A DNA stretch of 62,560 nucleotides from contig NZ_CP011797.1 in assembly GCF_002795845.1 (NCBI RefSeq), positions 3,597,501 through 3,660,060 on the forward strand, in the 5' to 3' direction. The DNA comes from Reinekea forsetii. GTDB taxonomy: Bacteria > Pseudomonadota > Gammaproteobacteria > Pseudomonadales > Natronospirillaceae. Positions 9,183 to 18,993 of this stretch are shown piece after piece. Each line of letters opens with the position of its first letter. Within the stretch, counting starts at the first letter, position 1. Made by a program: the position numbers and the translations under genes. A model generated the notes under the pieces. That model had not been told where the DNA came from. It saw only the letters and a program-made list of their open reading frames with translations, and did not search any database.

Positions 9183-11348
9183 ATGATCACAGCGGGAAAC
9201 ACTGAGATGATCGAACGGGATCTGGTTTTTGTTGGCGGTGGCCATAGCCATGCGCTGGTACTGCGCATGTTGGCGATGAAACCCATAGCGGGCGTCCGCT
9301 TAACTCTGGTCTCGGACACACTACTAACCCCCTATTCTGGTATGTTGCCCGGTTATTTGGCCGGGCACTATAGTGTCGAGGAAACCCATCTGGATCTGCC
9401 ACGCCTGTGCCAAGCGGCCCAGGTGCGCTTTATCCATGCCCGAGTGACCGGAATCGACCTCGAACGAAAACAACTGCAACTGGCCGACCAGCCGCCGCTC
9501 AGCTACGACCGCGTCTCGATTAACACCGGATCGACACCGAACCTGGCCGTGCCCGGCGCGCGCGAGTTTGCCATCGGGGTCAAGCCGATCAGTCAACTGA
9601 CGCACCTATGGCAAGATCTGCTCGACCAACGCGGGCCGGGCACCCGACCGCACTGGGCGGTCATCGGCGGCGGTCCGGCCGGTATCGAGGTGGTGCTGGC
9701 GATCGCGGCACGCTTTGCTCAAGAGGGGCGGCCCTTAGAACTGTCGCTGGTGCAGTCTGGCACCACGCTCTTGCCCGCGTATGGAGCTGCCGTACAGCGC
9801 GCCGTGGCAGCGGCGCTAAAACGCTATGGCATCCACTGGGTGACTAATTTTCGCGTCGCCGAGGTCACCGCTGACCGGCTGACCGCCACCGATGGCCAGA
9901 CCCTGGCGATGGATAAGTCGCTTTGGTGTACGCCCGCTGCAGCCCCGAGCTGGCCCGGCTTGGCTGGCTTGGCGGTCGACGACCAAGGCTTTATTGCAGT
10001 CAATGCCTATCTGCAAAGCACCTCCAACCCTGAGGTGTTCGCCTGTGGCGATGTCGCTGCCATGGTGGCCTCGCCTCGGCCTAAGGCGGGGGTCTTTGCA
10101 GTGCGCTCGGCCCCCTTCCTGCTGAAAAATCTACGTGCCGTCTTTGCCCAGCAAAAGCTCAGACCGCTTGGCCTGCAGCGCGACTTTCTATCGCTTATTT
10201 CGCTCGGCGATCAACGCGCGGTCGGGCAGCGTAATGGCATAGGGTTTTCTGGACGCTGGGTCTGGCGCTGGAAAGATTCGATCGACCGCAAATTTATGGC
10301 ACTGTTCGGGTCGGGCCTGCCGGGTCAGAACATGACCATGACTGAGCCGATGCACTGTGCCGGTTGCGGCAGCAAGGTCGGTCCGGGTCTATTGGCCGAG
10401 ACCTTGCAAAATTTACCGCTTTATCCGCGCGCCGAACTGGCTGCCGATCTGACCCAAGCCGAAGATGCGGCCGTTGCGCTGCGCATCGCAGACCAACCGG
10501 CTTGGCAGAGCTTAGATGGCTTCCGAGCCTTCACCGATGACCTCTATCGGCTCGGCGTGGTAGCCACCCATCACGCCATCAATGACCTCTATGCCATGGG
10601 CATCGCCCCGACCAGTGCTCAGGTCTGGGCCAATTTGGCGTTCAGCCATCCACGGCTCCTCAAGCGTGACTTCACGCGCTTGATGACCGGGATCAGCCAG
10701 ACCCTGATTCACCATGAGACAACCCTGATCGGCGGCCATAGCAGCGAAGGGCAGGAAACCCATGTCGCGTTGGTGGTCAATGGCGCCGGATCGGGACGCT
10801 GGCCGAAATCCGGCCTCCAGCACGGTGATTGGCTGCTGCTCAATAAACCCTTGGGCAGTGGCATTTTACTGGCCGCCGGCCAGCAGAATATCGCCTCGAC
10901 CGCTGCAAGGACTGACCTCTGGCAGCATCTGCTGGCGTCGAATCGAGATTTCTTTATCGCGTTGCAGGATCATCCGGTGCACGCCGCGACCGATGTAACC
11001 GGCTTTGGTCTGGTGGGCCATTTGCTGGAGATGGTGCGACAAACCGACTGCACAGTTGTGCTCGACAGTGCCGCGGTGCCCTTGATGGTCGACGCCTTAG
11101 CGCTCAGCGAACAGGGTGTGCAGTCAAGCCTCTGGCCACAGTTGCAGCCCTTGTTACTCGATTGCCGGGTCGGCTCGGTGAGCGCGGCATTACTGGCCTG
11201 CTTGCTCGACCCGCAGACCAATGGTGGGCTGCTGATCGCGGTGCCGGCGCCAACGGGTGCGCTACTGATTGAATGGGCGGGCGTCCATAAGATTGGCACG
11301 GTCGAGACGGCGGGCGGGCCCGGCGACAAAAAAATCGCTATTATCTAA
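9183..11348 (+). CDS. selD: Fused NADH-dehydrogenase-like / selenide, water dikinase
   Basis: The 721-residue protein joins two enzymes. Residues 1 to about 380 form an FAD/NAD(P)-binding oxidoreductase of the type II NADH dehydrogenase class (GGGHSHA near residue 18; GGGPAGIE for the second nucleotide site; CGDVAAM near its end). Residues from about 388 form SelD, which makes selenophosphate from selenide and ATP. In SelD the motif CAGCGSK places the catalytic Cys at 395 and Lys at 398, while the second Cys of E. coli is Ser here. This fusion is known in cyanobacteria and some proteobacteria. The oxidoreductase part may supply selenide. The start at 9183 follows AGGA; a start at 9207 is also possible. 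Confidence 0.9.
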   Translation: MITAGNTEMIERDLVFVGGGHSHALVLRMLAMKPIAGVRLTLVSDTLLTPYSGMLPGYLAGHYSVEETHLDLPRLCQAAQVRFIHARVTGIDLERKQLQLADQPPLSYDRVSINTGSTPNLAVPGAREFAIGVKPISQLTHLWQDLLDQRGPGTRPHWAVIGGGPAGIEVVLAIAARFAQEGRPLELSLVQSGTTLLPAYGAAVQRAVAAALKRYGIHWVTNFRVAEVTADRLTATDGQTLAMDKSLWCTPAAAPSWPGLAGLAVDDQGFIAVNAYLQSTSNPEVFACGDVAAMVASPRPKAGVFAVRSAPFLLKNLRAVFAQQKLRPLGLQRDFLSLISLGDQRAVGQRNGIGFSGRWVWRWKDSIDRKFMALFGSGLPGQNMTMTEPMHCAGCGSKVGPGLLAETLQNLPLYPRAELAADLTQAEDAAVALRIADQPAWQSLDGFRAFTDDLYRLGVVATHHAINDLYAMGIAPTSAQVWANLAFSHPRLLKRDFTRLMTGISQTLIHHETTLIGGHSSEGQETHVALVVNGAGSGRWPKSGLQHGDWLLLNKPLGSGILLAAGQQNIASTAARTDLWQHLLASNRDFFIALQDHPVHAATDVTGFGLVGHLLEMVRQTDCTVVLDSAAVPLMVDALALSEQGVQSSLWPQLQPLLLDCRVGSVSAALLACLLDPQTNGGLLIAVPAPTGALLIEWAGVHKIGTVETAGGPGDKKIAII

Positions 11349-11411
11349 GCTCTGAGGTATCCGCTGGCAAGGCCGCTTGCGCTTAGGCAGCTCAGGCATC
11401 GACAAACGGGG

Positions 11412-11438
11412 TTGACCCTTGTCAAAATGGTCTATGCT
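11412..11438 (+). promoter_or_regulatory. Possible promoter of the HD-GYP gene
   Basis: TTGACC (11412-11417) and TATGCT (11433-11438) are separated by 15 bases, shorter than the usual 16-18. They lie in the 122-base gap before the HD-GYP gene. The spacing makes this a weak prediction. Confidence 0.3.
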
Positions 11439-11470
11439 TTAGGGAGTCATCTTCCTTAGGCCGACGTCTC

Positions 11471-12691
11471 TTGATAAAACAGATCAGCATTGGCCAACTC
11501 TCACCTGGCATGTATATAGCGGACCTCAATAACCAATGGATTCCACGCACCAATGCTGCGCGCAACGGGCTCGTTAAGAACCAGCTGGTTATCGATAAGA
11601 TTCGAGCGCTCGGCGTGACTGAACTCTTTATCGATACCGATAAGGGTGTCGATTGCTTACAAGGCCAGGCCGCGGATGCGGTTAAACAGCTCCAGGCCAA
11701 TCAATTTAATTCACTCAGCCTCCAGAGCGGAGCCATGGGCGCAAAGCCGGGCGGCCGACCGGCTACGGTGACTCAGGAGCGGGACCGCGCGGAACAACGC
11801 TATGGCGCAGCCAAGCAACTGGTCGGTGGCATCATCGAAGATATTAAGACCGGCAAGGGCGTCAACGCCGACGCGGTCGACAACTCGGCGAGCGATCTGA
11901 TTGAGTCACTCAATGCCAATGAAAATGCCCTGACCTGCCTGTCCTTTATCCGCACCAAAGACCAGTACTTGCTCGAACATTCGGTTAATGTGGCCTTACT
12001 GCTGGGGATTTTTGCCAAGGCCCAAAGGATGGACGATAGCACCATTCATCAATTGGTCGCCGGTGGGTTACTGCACGATATCGGCAAGGTCCTGGTTCCG
12101 GCGGAGATACTCAATAAGAGCGGCAAACTCGAGCCGGATGAATGGGATGAAATGAAGCGCCATGTCACCTACGGTGAACAGATTTTGGCCGTCACCGCCG
12201 GCCTATCCGACATCACTCGCTCCATCTGCTCGATTCACCATGAACGATTGGATGGCAGCGGCTATCCGCGCAATCTGCCGGCTAGCGAGATTTCTCTCTA
12301 TGGCCGTATGGCGGCCATCTGTGATGTCTACGATGCGGTCACCGCCGACCGGGTCTACCACAGTGGCATGGAGCCGAAGCAGGCGCTAAAAAAACTCATC
12401 GAGTGGAGTATTTTCCATCTCGATAAGGACTTGGTCTATGACTTTATCCGTTGTTTATCGGCCTACCCGGTCGGCACCCTAGTGGAATTATCGCATGAGC
12501 GCGCCGCGGTGATTATCGGCGCCAATCGGCGCCAGCCGAAACAGCCGATGGTGCGGCTGTTCTACAACACCAAAGAGCAGCGGACGGTTACACCGGAGAT
12601 CATCGATCTGGCCAGTAAAAACTGCGCCTATGCAATCATCAACACCCTCGACCGGCGTCAATTGGGCATCGATATTCGCCCCTTTCTATAA
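11471..12691 (+). CDS. HD-GYP domain c-di-GMP phosphodiesterase
   Basis: The 406-residue protein has a DUF3391 N-terminal region (ISIGQLSPGMYI) and an HD-GYP domain. The metal-binding HDIGK is at residues 202-206 and HHERLDGSGYP at 256-266, so the residues needed to hydrolyse cyclic di-GMP are intact. It should lower cyclic di-GMP and so favour motility over biofilm growth. No membrane segment or receiver domain is seen. The start is TTG; it matches the family N-terminus, though the ribosome-binding site is poor. It stands alone between selD and the converging pdxH. Confidence 0.88.
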   Translation: MIKQISIGQLSPGMYIADLNNQWIPRTNAARNGLVKNQLVIDKIRALGVTELFIDTDKGVDCLQGQAADAVKQLQANQFNSLSLQSGAMGAKPGGRPATVTQERDRAEQRYGAAKQLVGGIIEDIKTGKGVNADAVDNSASDLIESLNANENALTCLSFIRTKDQYLLEHSVNVALLLGIFAKAQRMDDSTIHQLVAGGLLHDIGKVLVPAEILNKSGKLEPDEWDEMKRHVTYGEQILAVTAGLSDITRSICSIHHERLDGSGYPRNLPASEISLYGRMAAICDVYDAVTADRVYHSGMEPKQALKKLIEWSIFHLDKDLVYDFIRCLSAYPVGTLVELSHERAAVIIGANRRQPKQPMVRLFYNTKEQRTVTPEIIDLASKNCAYAIINTLDRRQLGIDIRPFL

Positions 12692-12744
12692 CGGCCAGGT
12701 TTTTTGCCCAGTTTGCTCAACCCAACCCCAGGAAGGGGACCTAA

Positions 12745-13383
12745 TCAGGGCTGTAGGCGATCCAACTGCCAAGACTCACCATCGGCCCGATACATAAAGC
12801 GATCGTGCAGACGCGCCCCGCGACCCTGCCAAAATTCGATTTGAGTGGGCACTACGCGATAGCCCCCCCAAAAGGCCGGCATCGGTATTTCCCCTTCGCC
12901 GAACTTATGTTTGATTTGCTCGAATGCCTGCTCCAACAATTTGCGCGACCCGATGGTACGGCTCTGTTGACTGGTCCAAGCGGCCAATTGGCTGTTGCGT
13001 GGCCGGCTGAGGAAGTACTTAGTCGACTCGGCCAGCGACAGCTTTTCTGCCCGACCATAGACCACCACCTGGCGTTCCAGCGGCGTCCAGGCAAAGTGCA
13101 GACACACCTTGGCGTTGCCGGCCATGTCGTTCGCCTTATGGCTTTCCAGATTGGTGTAGAAGACAAAGCCGCGTTGATCGACATTTTTAAGCAACACAAT
13201 GCGCGCACTGGGTTGACCCTGCGCATCGACGGTGGCCAACGACATCGCGGTCGGATCAGCATTTAAATCGGCGCCCAGGGCCTGCTCCAACCAACGCTCA
13301 AACTGCACCATCGGATGGTCGTCCAATTGTTCCCGGTCTAACCCGGCTTGGGTATATTCACGGCGTATATCGTCTAATTTCAT
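12745..13383 (-). CDS. pdxH: Pyridoxamine 5'-phosphate oxidase
   Basis: This 212-residue FMN enzyme oxidises pyridoxamine or pyridoxine 5'-phosphate to pyridoxal 5'-phosphate. The family features are clear: SARIVLLKNVD, FYTNLESHKAND, and the C-terminal FWGGYRVVP and FWQGRGARLHDR. The length is normal (E. coli 218). With pdxJ at 38.2 kb the window has two steps of vitamin B6 synthesis, though they are not linked. It lies downstream of mutM on the same strand with a 113-base gap. Confidence 0.93.
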   Translation of the reverse strand: MKLDDIRREYTQAGLDREQLDDHPMVQFERWLEQALGADLNADPTAMSLATVDAQGQPSARIVLLKNVDQRGFVFYTNLESHKANDMAGNAKVCLHFAWTPLERQVVVYGRAEKLSLAESTKYFLSRPRNSQLAAWTSQQSRTIGSRKLLEQAFEQIKHKFGEGEIPMPAFWGGYRVVPTQIEFWQGRGARLHDRFMYRADGESWQLDRLQP

Positions 13384-13496
13384 AGTGGCCTCGATTAGGT
13401 GTGGGCTCGGCTGAGCTAGCTTTTACGGTTACCGGTCGCCAATAGACCTAGTGAAACGAACGGCAGTAGGCCATTCGGATTGGTGCCCGTTTAAGA

Positions 13497-14312
13497 CTAG
13501 GACTGACACTGGTGACAGTAGCAGGTACTGCGGTTATTGGTGCGCACTTCCTTAATAAGCGTGGCACAACGCCGACAGGGCAGCCCGGCTCGGCCATAGA
13601 CGTTGAGCGATTGGGCGAAATAGCCCGGCTTGCCATCGGCACCGACGAAGTCTTTGAGCGTGGTGCCGCCCTGATTGATGGCCATCGCCAACAAGGATTT
13701 AACATTGCTGACTAGGCTGCGGCATTCCGCCTTGGTCAATCGTCCGGCGAGTTTGTGCGGGGTGATGCCACTTAAGAACAGCGCCTCATTGGCATAGATA
13801 TTCCCCACCCCAACGACCAACTTGGCATCCATCAGCAGGGTCTTAATCTTGGTCTTACGTTTGCGCGTACGCGGATAGAGATAGTCGAAGTCGAACGCGT
13901 CGGTGAGCGGTTCAGGGCCCAGATTTTCAATCAGGCGATGGCTATGAACGTCGGTTTCGGTATAGAGCCACAGACCAAAGCGGCGTGGGTCGTGATAGCG
14001 CAGCCTGGTGCCGTTATCAAGTTCCAGATCGACATGGTCGTGCTTAGTGGGCGTTAGGTCATCGAGCAGGATGCGCAAGCTGCCCGACATACCCAGATGG
14101 ACCAACACAGTCCCGCGTTCTAGAACGAGGAAAAGATATTTGGAGCGCCGCTCGACGCGCACTATAACCTGATCTTGCGCCCAAGCCGGCAGTGCATCGG
14201 GAATCGGCCAACGCAAGCGGGCATCCCGAACCACCATGCGATTGATGGTACGACCCACCAGGTGGGGCTCAACGCCCCGGCGGGTGGTTTCAACTTCGGG
14301 TAATTCGGGCAT
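13497..14312 (-). CDS. mutM: Formamidopyrimidine-DNA glycosylase
   Basis: The 271-residue protein begins MPELPEVETTRRG, giving the catalytic Pro2 and Glu3 once Met is removed, and ends with a zinc finger of four cysteines (CRRC and CHQC). RRSKYL carries the conserved Lys and GVGNIYANE the helix-two-turn-helix. MutM (Fpg) removes 8-oxoguanine from DNA in base excision repair. It follows glyS by 18 bases on the same strand and may be cotranscribed with it. Confidence 0.95.
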   Translation of the reverse strand: MPELPEVETTRRGVEPHLVGRTINRMVVRDARLRWPIPDALPAWAQDQVIVRVERRSKYLFLVLERGTVLVHLGMSGSLRILLDDLTPTKHDHVDLELDNGTRLRYHDPRRFGLWLYTETDVHSHRLIENLGPEPLTDAFDFDYLYPRTRKRKTKIKTLLMDAKLVVGVGNIYANEALFLSGITPHKLAGRLTKAECRSLVSNVKSLLAMAINQGGTTLKDFVGADGKPGYFAQSLNVYGRAGLPCRRCATLIKEVRTNNRSTCYCHQCQS

Positions 14313-14330
14313 AGGGCCACTGGCTCCGTG

Positions 14331-16400
14331 TTAGAGAACGGATATGTCCGCAACTTGCAGAAACAGACCGCGCAGCTTGGCCAACAAGGCCAAGCGATTA
14401 GCGCGCACAGCGGCATCATCGGCCATCACCATGACCTGGTCGAAGAAGGTATCGACCACATCGCGCAGCCCCGCCAATTCGGTTAGGGCCAAGCCATAAT
14501 GGCTCTGCTGAACGGCCTCGGTGACGCTACTGGTGACCGCCTCCAGGGCCGCAAACAGCTCGGCCTCGGCCGCCTCAGTAAATAGGCTTGGGTCGACCGG
14601 TGTGTCGACCGGGCCATCGACCTTGGCCAACAGATTCGACACCCGCTTATTGGCGGCAGCCAAGGCGGCGGCCTGATCGAGTTGACTGAAGGCGACAACC
14701 GCCCGCACGCGCAAATCGATATCGTAGGGCTGGGTCGGATTCAGGGCGCGCACGGCTTGAAAGATCTCGGTGCGGAAACCGGCATCGTGATAACCGGCGC
14801 TGAAGCGATCGAGAATATAGCTGACCACATCGGCGACCACAATGTCCTGCTTGGGCAAGTTGGCATGTTGCGCGGCGGCAAATTCAACCAGGGTGACCAG
14901 ATCCAGCGGCAGTTTTCGCTCGACCAGAATCCGTAACACTCCGACGGCGGCTCGACGCAAGGCAAAGGGATCCTTGGTACCGCTCGGTGGCTGGCCGATA
15001 CCAAACAGACCGGACAGGTTATCCAAACGATCGGCCAGCGCCAGCGCCATACCTTCGCGCGCCTGCGGCAGATCGTCGCCGGCACCAGCGGGCTTGTACT
15101 GCTCCAAGATGGCGGCGGCAACGGACTCAGACTCGCCATCGGCTAGGGCATAATAGTGCCCCGCTATACCCTGCAAATCGGTAAACTCGCACACCATATC
15201 GGTGACCAGATCGGCCTTGGCCAGCAGCGCAGCGCGTTCGGCGGCGCTGACCGAGGCGCCAATCTCACCGGCGATAAAACCGGCAATGCTTTGTAACCGG
15301 TGGCTTTTATCGAAGACGCTGCCGAGCTGCTGCTGAAACATCAAGGTCTTCAGGCGCTCAACGCGCTCGACCAGCGGTGTTTTCTTGTCGGTTTCCCAAA
15401 AAAAGGCGGCATCGGCCAGGCGCGGTCGAATAACCTTTTCATTGCCGGCAATCACCAACGCGGGGTCGCTGCTGTCGATATTGGCAATAAAGATAAAATA
15501 GGGTTGGATCGCACCTTGGGCATCGACGGTCGGGAAATATTTTTGGTGTTCTTCCATCGACGACATCAGCGCCTCGGCCGGCACGTCGAGAAAACGCGCT
15601 TCAAACTGACCGACTAAGGCCACTGGCCATTCGTTCAGTCCGGTCACCTCATCGAGCAGGTCCGGATCGATCACGGCGATTAAGCCCTTGGCCTGCGCGG
15701 CCTGTTTTACGGCCGTTTCGATCAGCTCATGGCGCTCACTAAAGGAGGCAATGACCTTGCCTTCACTGCGCAGTAGGTCGGCATAGGCGGCCGGGTTCGG
15801 CACCACCAGTTCGACCGGCGCGTGAAAGCGATGGCCACGGGTCACGTTGCCGGCCGCAACGCCATAGACGGTGGTCGGGACAACCTGATCACCGAGCAGC
15901 ATCAGTAGCCATTTCACCGGGCGGACGAACTCATCACGCCGACTGCCCCAACGCATCCGTTTGGCAATCGGCAGATTGTCGAGCGCCTGCTGCACGATGC
16001 CCGGTAACAGCGCCTCGGTCGCTTGACCCGCCTTGGTACCCTGGTAGACCAACCAAGCGCCCTTATCGGTTTCCAGCGTGACCAGATCGCTGACCTCAAC
16101 GCCGCAGGAGCGGGCAAAGCCGAGCACGGCCTTGGTCGGCTCACCGGCCGGATCGAAGGCGGCCTTGAGCGCGGGACCGCGTCGTTCGATCTGTTCATCG
16201 GGCTGATGCAGCTGCAAGTTGGTAATATGCAATGCCAGGCGCCGCGGAGCACCATAGCGCACATTGGCATCAAAGCTCAGGCCGGCACTGCTCAGGCGCT
16301 CGAGGATACCCTCGGCGAAGGCGTTCATCAGGGTGCTCAGGGCTTTGGGCGGCAATTCTTCGGTGCCCAGCTCAATCAGAAAATCGGCTTGTGTCATCAT
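14331..16400 (-). CDS. glyS: Glycyl-tRNA synthetase beta subunit
   Basis: The 689-residue protein matches E. coli GlyS in length and in motifs such as [15 protein letters not shown] at the start, [14 protein letters not shown], and EHQKYFP in the middle. The C-terminal part binds the tRNA anticodon. With GlyQ it forms the alpha2beta2 enzyme that charges tRNA-Gly. Its start codon overlaps the glyQ stop by four bases (ATGA), so translation of the two subunits is coupled. Confidence 0.96.
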   Translation of the reverse strand: MMTQADFLIELGTEELPPKALSTLMNAFAEGILERLSSAGLSFDANVRYGAPRRLALHITNLQLHQPDEQIERRGPALKAAFDPAGEPTKAVLGFARSCGVEVSDLVTLETDKGAWLVYQGTKAGQATEALLPGIVQQALDNLPIAKRMRWGSRRDEFVRPVKWLLMLLGDQVVPTTVYGVAAGNVTRGHRFHAPVELVVPNPAAYADLLRSEGKVIASFSERHELIETAVKQAAQAKGLIAVIDPDLLDEVTGLNEWPVALVGQFEARFLDVPAEALMSSMEEHQKYFPTVDAQGAIQPYFIFIANIDSSDPALVIAGNEKVIRPRLADAAFFWETDKKTPLVERVERLKTLMFQQQLGSVFDKSHRLQSIAGFIAGEIGASVSAAERAALLAKADLVTDMVCEFTDLQGIAGHYYALADGESESVAAAILEQYKPAGAGDDLPQAREGMALALADRLDNLSGLFGIGQPPSGTKDPFALRRAAVGVLRILVERKLPLDLVTLVEFAAAQHANLPKQDIVVADVVSYILDRFSAGYHDAGFRTEIFQAVRALNPTQPYDIDLRVRAVVAFSQLDQAAALAAANKRVSNLLAKVDGPVDTPVDPSLFTEAAEAELFAALEAVTSSVTEAVQQSHYGLALTELAGLRDVVDTFFDQVMVMADDAAVRANRLALLAKLRGLFLQVADISVL

Positions 16401-17362
16401 TTTGTCTCTCCCGCGGCGGCCGCTTCTTTGGCGATCACCTCATCGCGCAAGGCAGCAGGTGCCTGGGGGAAGCCCAGTTTCAGGCGAGAGTCGAAATAGC
16501 TGCGCGCCACCAGGCGCGACAGGGTACGAATCTGCAGGATATAACGCTGCCGTTCGGTCACCGAGATCGCCTTGCGGGCATCGAGCAAGTTAAAAGTATG
16601 ACCGGATTTGAGAATCTGCTCGTAAGCCGGTAATGGCAGGTCCAGGTCGATCAACTTCTGCGCCTCGGCGGCATGGTAATCGAACTGATGAAACAGTTCG
16701 GCGACATCGGCATGGGCGAAGTTGTAGGTCGATTGCTCGACTTCGTTTTGATGAAAGACATCACCATAGGTCACCGGCGTGCCATCGGGGCCCACGGTCC
16801 AAACCAGATCGTAGACGCTGTCGACGCCCTGAATATACATGGCCAGACGTTCCAGACCATAGGTCACCTCACCGGTCACCGGATAGCATTCCAGCCCGCC
16901 GACCTGTTGAAAATAGGTAAACTGGGTCACCTCCATACCATTGAGCCAGACTTCCCAACCCAGACCCCAGGCACCGAGGGTCGGGTTTTCCCAGTTGTCT
17001 TCGACAAAGCGGATATCATAGATGGTTGGGTCGATGCCCAGCGCTTTAAGAGAACCCAGGTAGAGTTCCTGAATGTTATCGGGATGGGGTTTGAGAACCA
17101 CTTGAAACTGATAGTAGTGCTGCAGACGGTTGGGGTTTTCACCATAACGACCGTCGGTCGGCCGGCGTGACGGCTGCACATAGGCGGCATTCCAGGTTTC
17201 CGGACCGAGGGCCCGCAAGAAAGTCGCCGGGTGCGAGGTGCCCGCGCCGACTTCCATATCGAGCGGCTGCATCAGCACGCAGCCTTGGTCGGCCCAGTAT
17301 TGTTGCAGGGTCAGGATCAATCCTTGAAAGGTTCTCGTCTGTGCTGTTGTCTCTATAGTCAC
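16397..17362 (-). CDS. glyQ: Glycyl-tRNA synthetase alpha subunit
   Basis: The 321-residue class II synthetase subunit contains [17 protein letters not shown] at the N-terminus, then [16 protein letters not shown] and [19 protein letters not shown], the nearly invariant GlyQ segments. It carries the glycine and ATP site. It is the first gene of glyQ-glyS-(mutM), and its promoter should lie in the 141 bases between it and trkH. Confidence 0.96.
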   Translation of the reverse strand: MTIETTAQTRTFQGLILTLQQYWADQGCVLMQPLDMEVGAGTSHPATFLRALGPETWNAAYVQPSRRPTDGRYGENPNRLQHYYQFQVVLKPHPDNIQELYLGSLKALGIDPTIYDIRFVEDNWENPTLGAWGLGWEVWLNGMEVTQFTYFQQVGGLECYPVTGEVTYGLERLAMYIQGVDSVYDLVWTVGPDGTPVTYGDVFHQNEVEQSTYNFAHADVAELFHQFDYHAAEAQKLIDLDLPLPAYEQILKSGHTFNLLDARKAISVTERQRYILQIRTLSRLVARSYFDSRLKLGFPQAPAALRDEVIAKEAAAAGETK

Positions 17363-17503
17363 GATGGTTTTCTCACGTTACCCGATGAATGGCAATGGCT
17401 GGAACAGGGCCGGCCATTATACACAGGCCAGTAGCGGGGGTCATGTGGCAGTTGCGTCGCAACGGCCGGCATCGATGAGTGCGGCCGCATCATTGCGTGC
17501 AGC

Positions 17504-18952
17504 TTAGGAGCGCCAGTATTGCGGCGTCAGCAACACCAGCAGGGTGAAAATCTCCAGTCGACCCAAGAGCATGGCGAAGCACAGCAGCCATTTGGCGGTG
17601 GACGGGATGCTACCGTAGTCATTCGCCACCTGGCCCAGGCCGGGTCCCAGGTTATTGAGCGAGGAGCCAACGGCGGACCAGGTAGTCTCGAAATCGAGTC
17701 CGGTGGCCAGCAGGCCAAAGAAGATCACCGCATAGGACATGATATAGACACTAAAGAAGCCCCAGACCGATTCAACCACCCGATCATCAACCCGGCGATT
17801 ACCCACCTTGACGGTAAAGATACCTTTCGGATGGATCAGGCGCTTAATCTCTCGGATACCCTGTTTTAAGATCAGCATCACCCGAATCACCTTCATACCA
17901 CCGGCGGTGGAGCCGGCACAGCCGCCGATAAAAGAAGCCATAAAGAGCATAAAGGGCGCAAACAGTGGCCAGGTCGAGAAGTCCGCGGTACCGAAGCCGG
18001 TGGTGGTCAAGAGACTCACCGCTTCGAACAGACCGTAACGCAGTGAACCCGCATTGCTGTAGGTCTGGGTAACCCAGAGTACAAACACCGTGATGGCTAC
18101 TAGGATGGCCGCAATGACTAAGAAGAAGCGGTATTCCGGATCGGCGAAATAGTGCTTTAGCGACTTAGCATTCCAAGCGACGTAATGCAGGCCGAAATTG
18201 GCCGCTGCCAGCAACATAAAGACCACCGCGACCATTTCAATCGCCGCGCTGTCGAAGTAGCCCAGCGAGGCGTCATGGGTGGAGAACCCGCCGATCGCGA
18301 CCGTCGAGAAGCTGTGGGCGACTGCGTCAAAGCCGGACATGCCGGCCGCCCAATAGGCCAGCGCGCAGACGATGGTCAGGGTCAGATAGATATACCAGAG
18401 CGCCTTGGCCGTCTCCGCGATGCGCGGCGTTAGCTTGCTGTCCTTAACCGGACCTGGGGTTTCGGTGCGGTACAGCTGCATACCGCCGACGCCCAACATG
18501 GGCAGCACGGCGACGGCGAGTACGATGATCCCCATGCCGCCGAGCCATTGCAGTTGCTGGCGATAGAAGAGAATGCTCTTGGGCAGTATATCGATCCCGG
18601 TAATCACCGTGGCGCCGGTGGTGGTCAGGCCGCTTAAGGATTCAAAGAAGGCATCGGTGTAACTGAGATTGACTGAGGGTGCCAAGAACAGGGGGATCGA
18701 ACCGGCGATGGCCAGTACGATCCAGAACATCACGGTAATAAAAAAGCCGTCCCGGGTGCGCATTTCGCGGTGCCAATGGCGCACCGGTAACCACATGCCA
18801 AAGCCCACGCAGATCACGATTAGAAAGGCGAAGATAAAGGCATTGTGGGAGCCGTCTTCGTAGTAGAGCGAAACCAGAATCGAAGGCAGCATCGAGAGGC
18901 TGAATACCATCAGCAAAAGACCGAGAATTTTTAGGGTCAAACGATACTGCAT
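17504..18952 (-). CDS. trkH: Trk potassium uptake channel TrkH
   Basis: This 482-residue inner-membrane protein has four repeats of a membrane-pore-membrane unit. The selectivity-filter segments are visible in order: TTTGATV, VAIGGFST, TTTGFGT and NNLGPGLG. Length and sequence fit TrkH (E. coli 483). It forms the potassium channel that TrkA gates. It lies 41 bases downstream of trkA on the same strand, consistent with cotranscription. Confidence 0.94.
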   Translation of the reverse strand: MQYRLTLKILGLLLMVFSLSMLPSILVSLYYEDGSHNAFIFAFLIVICVGFGMWLPVRHWHREMRTRDGFFITVMFWIVLAIAGSIPLFLAPSVNLSYTDAFFESLSGLTTTGATVITGIDILPKSILFYRQQLQWLGGMGIIVLAVAVLPMLGVGGMQLYRTETPGPVKDSKLTPRIAETAKALWYIYLTLTIVCALAYWAAGMSGFDAVAHSFSTVAIGGFSTHDASLGYFDSAAIEMVAVVFMLLAAANFGLHYVAWNAKSLKHYFADPEYRFFLVIAAILVAITVFVLWVTQTYSNAGSLRYGLFEAVSLLTTTGFGTADFSTWPLFAPFMLFMASFIGGCAGSTAGGMKVIRVMLILKQGIREIKRLIHPKGIFTVKVGNRRVDDRVVESVWGFFSVYIMSYAVIFFGLLATGLDFETTWSAVGSSLNNLGPGLGQVANDYGSIPSTAKWLLCFAMLLGRLEIFTLLVLLTPQYWRS

Positions 18953-18993
18953 TGGAGTCAGTCAGCCTGTAATCAAGATATGAAAATGAACCA

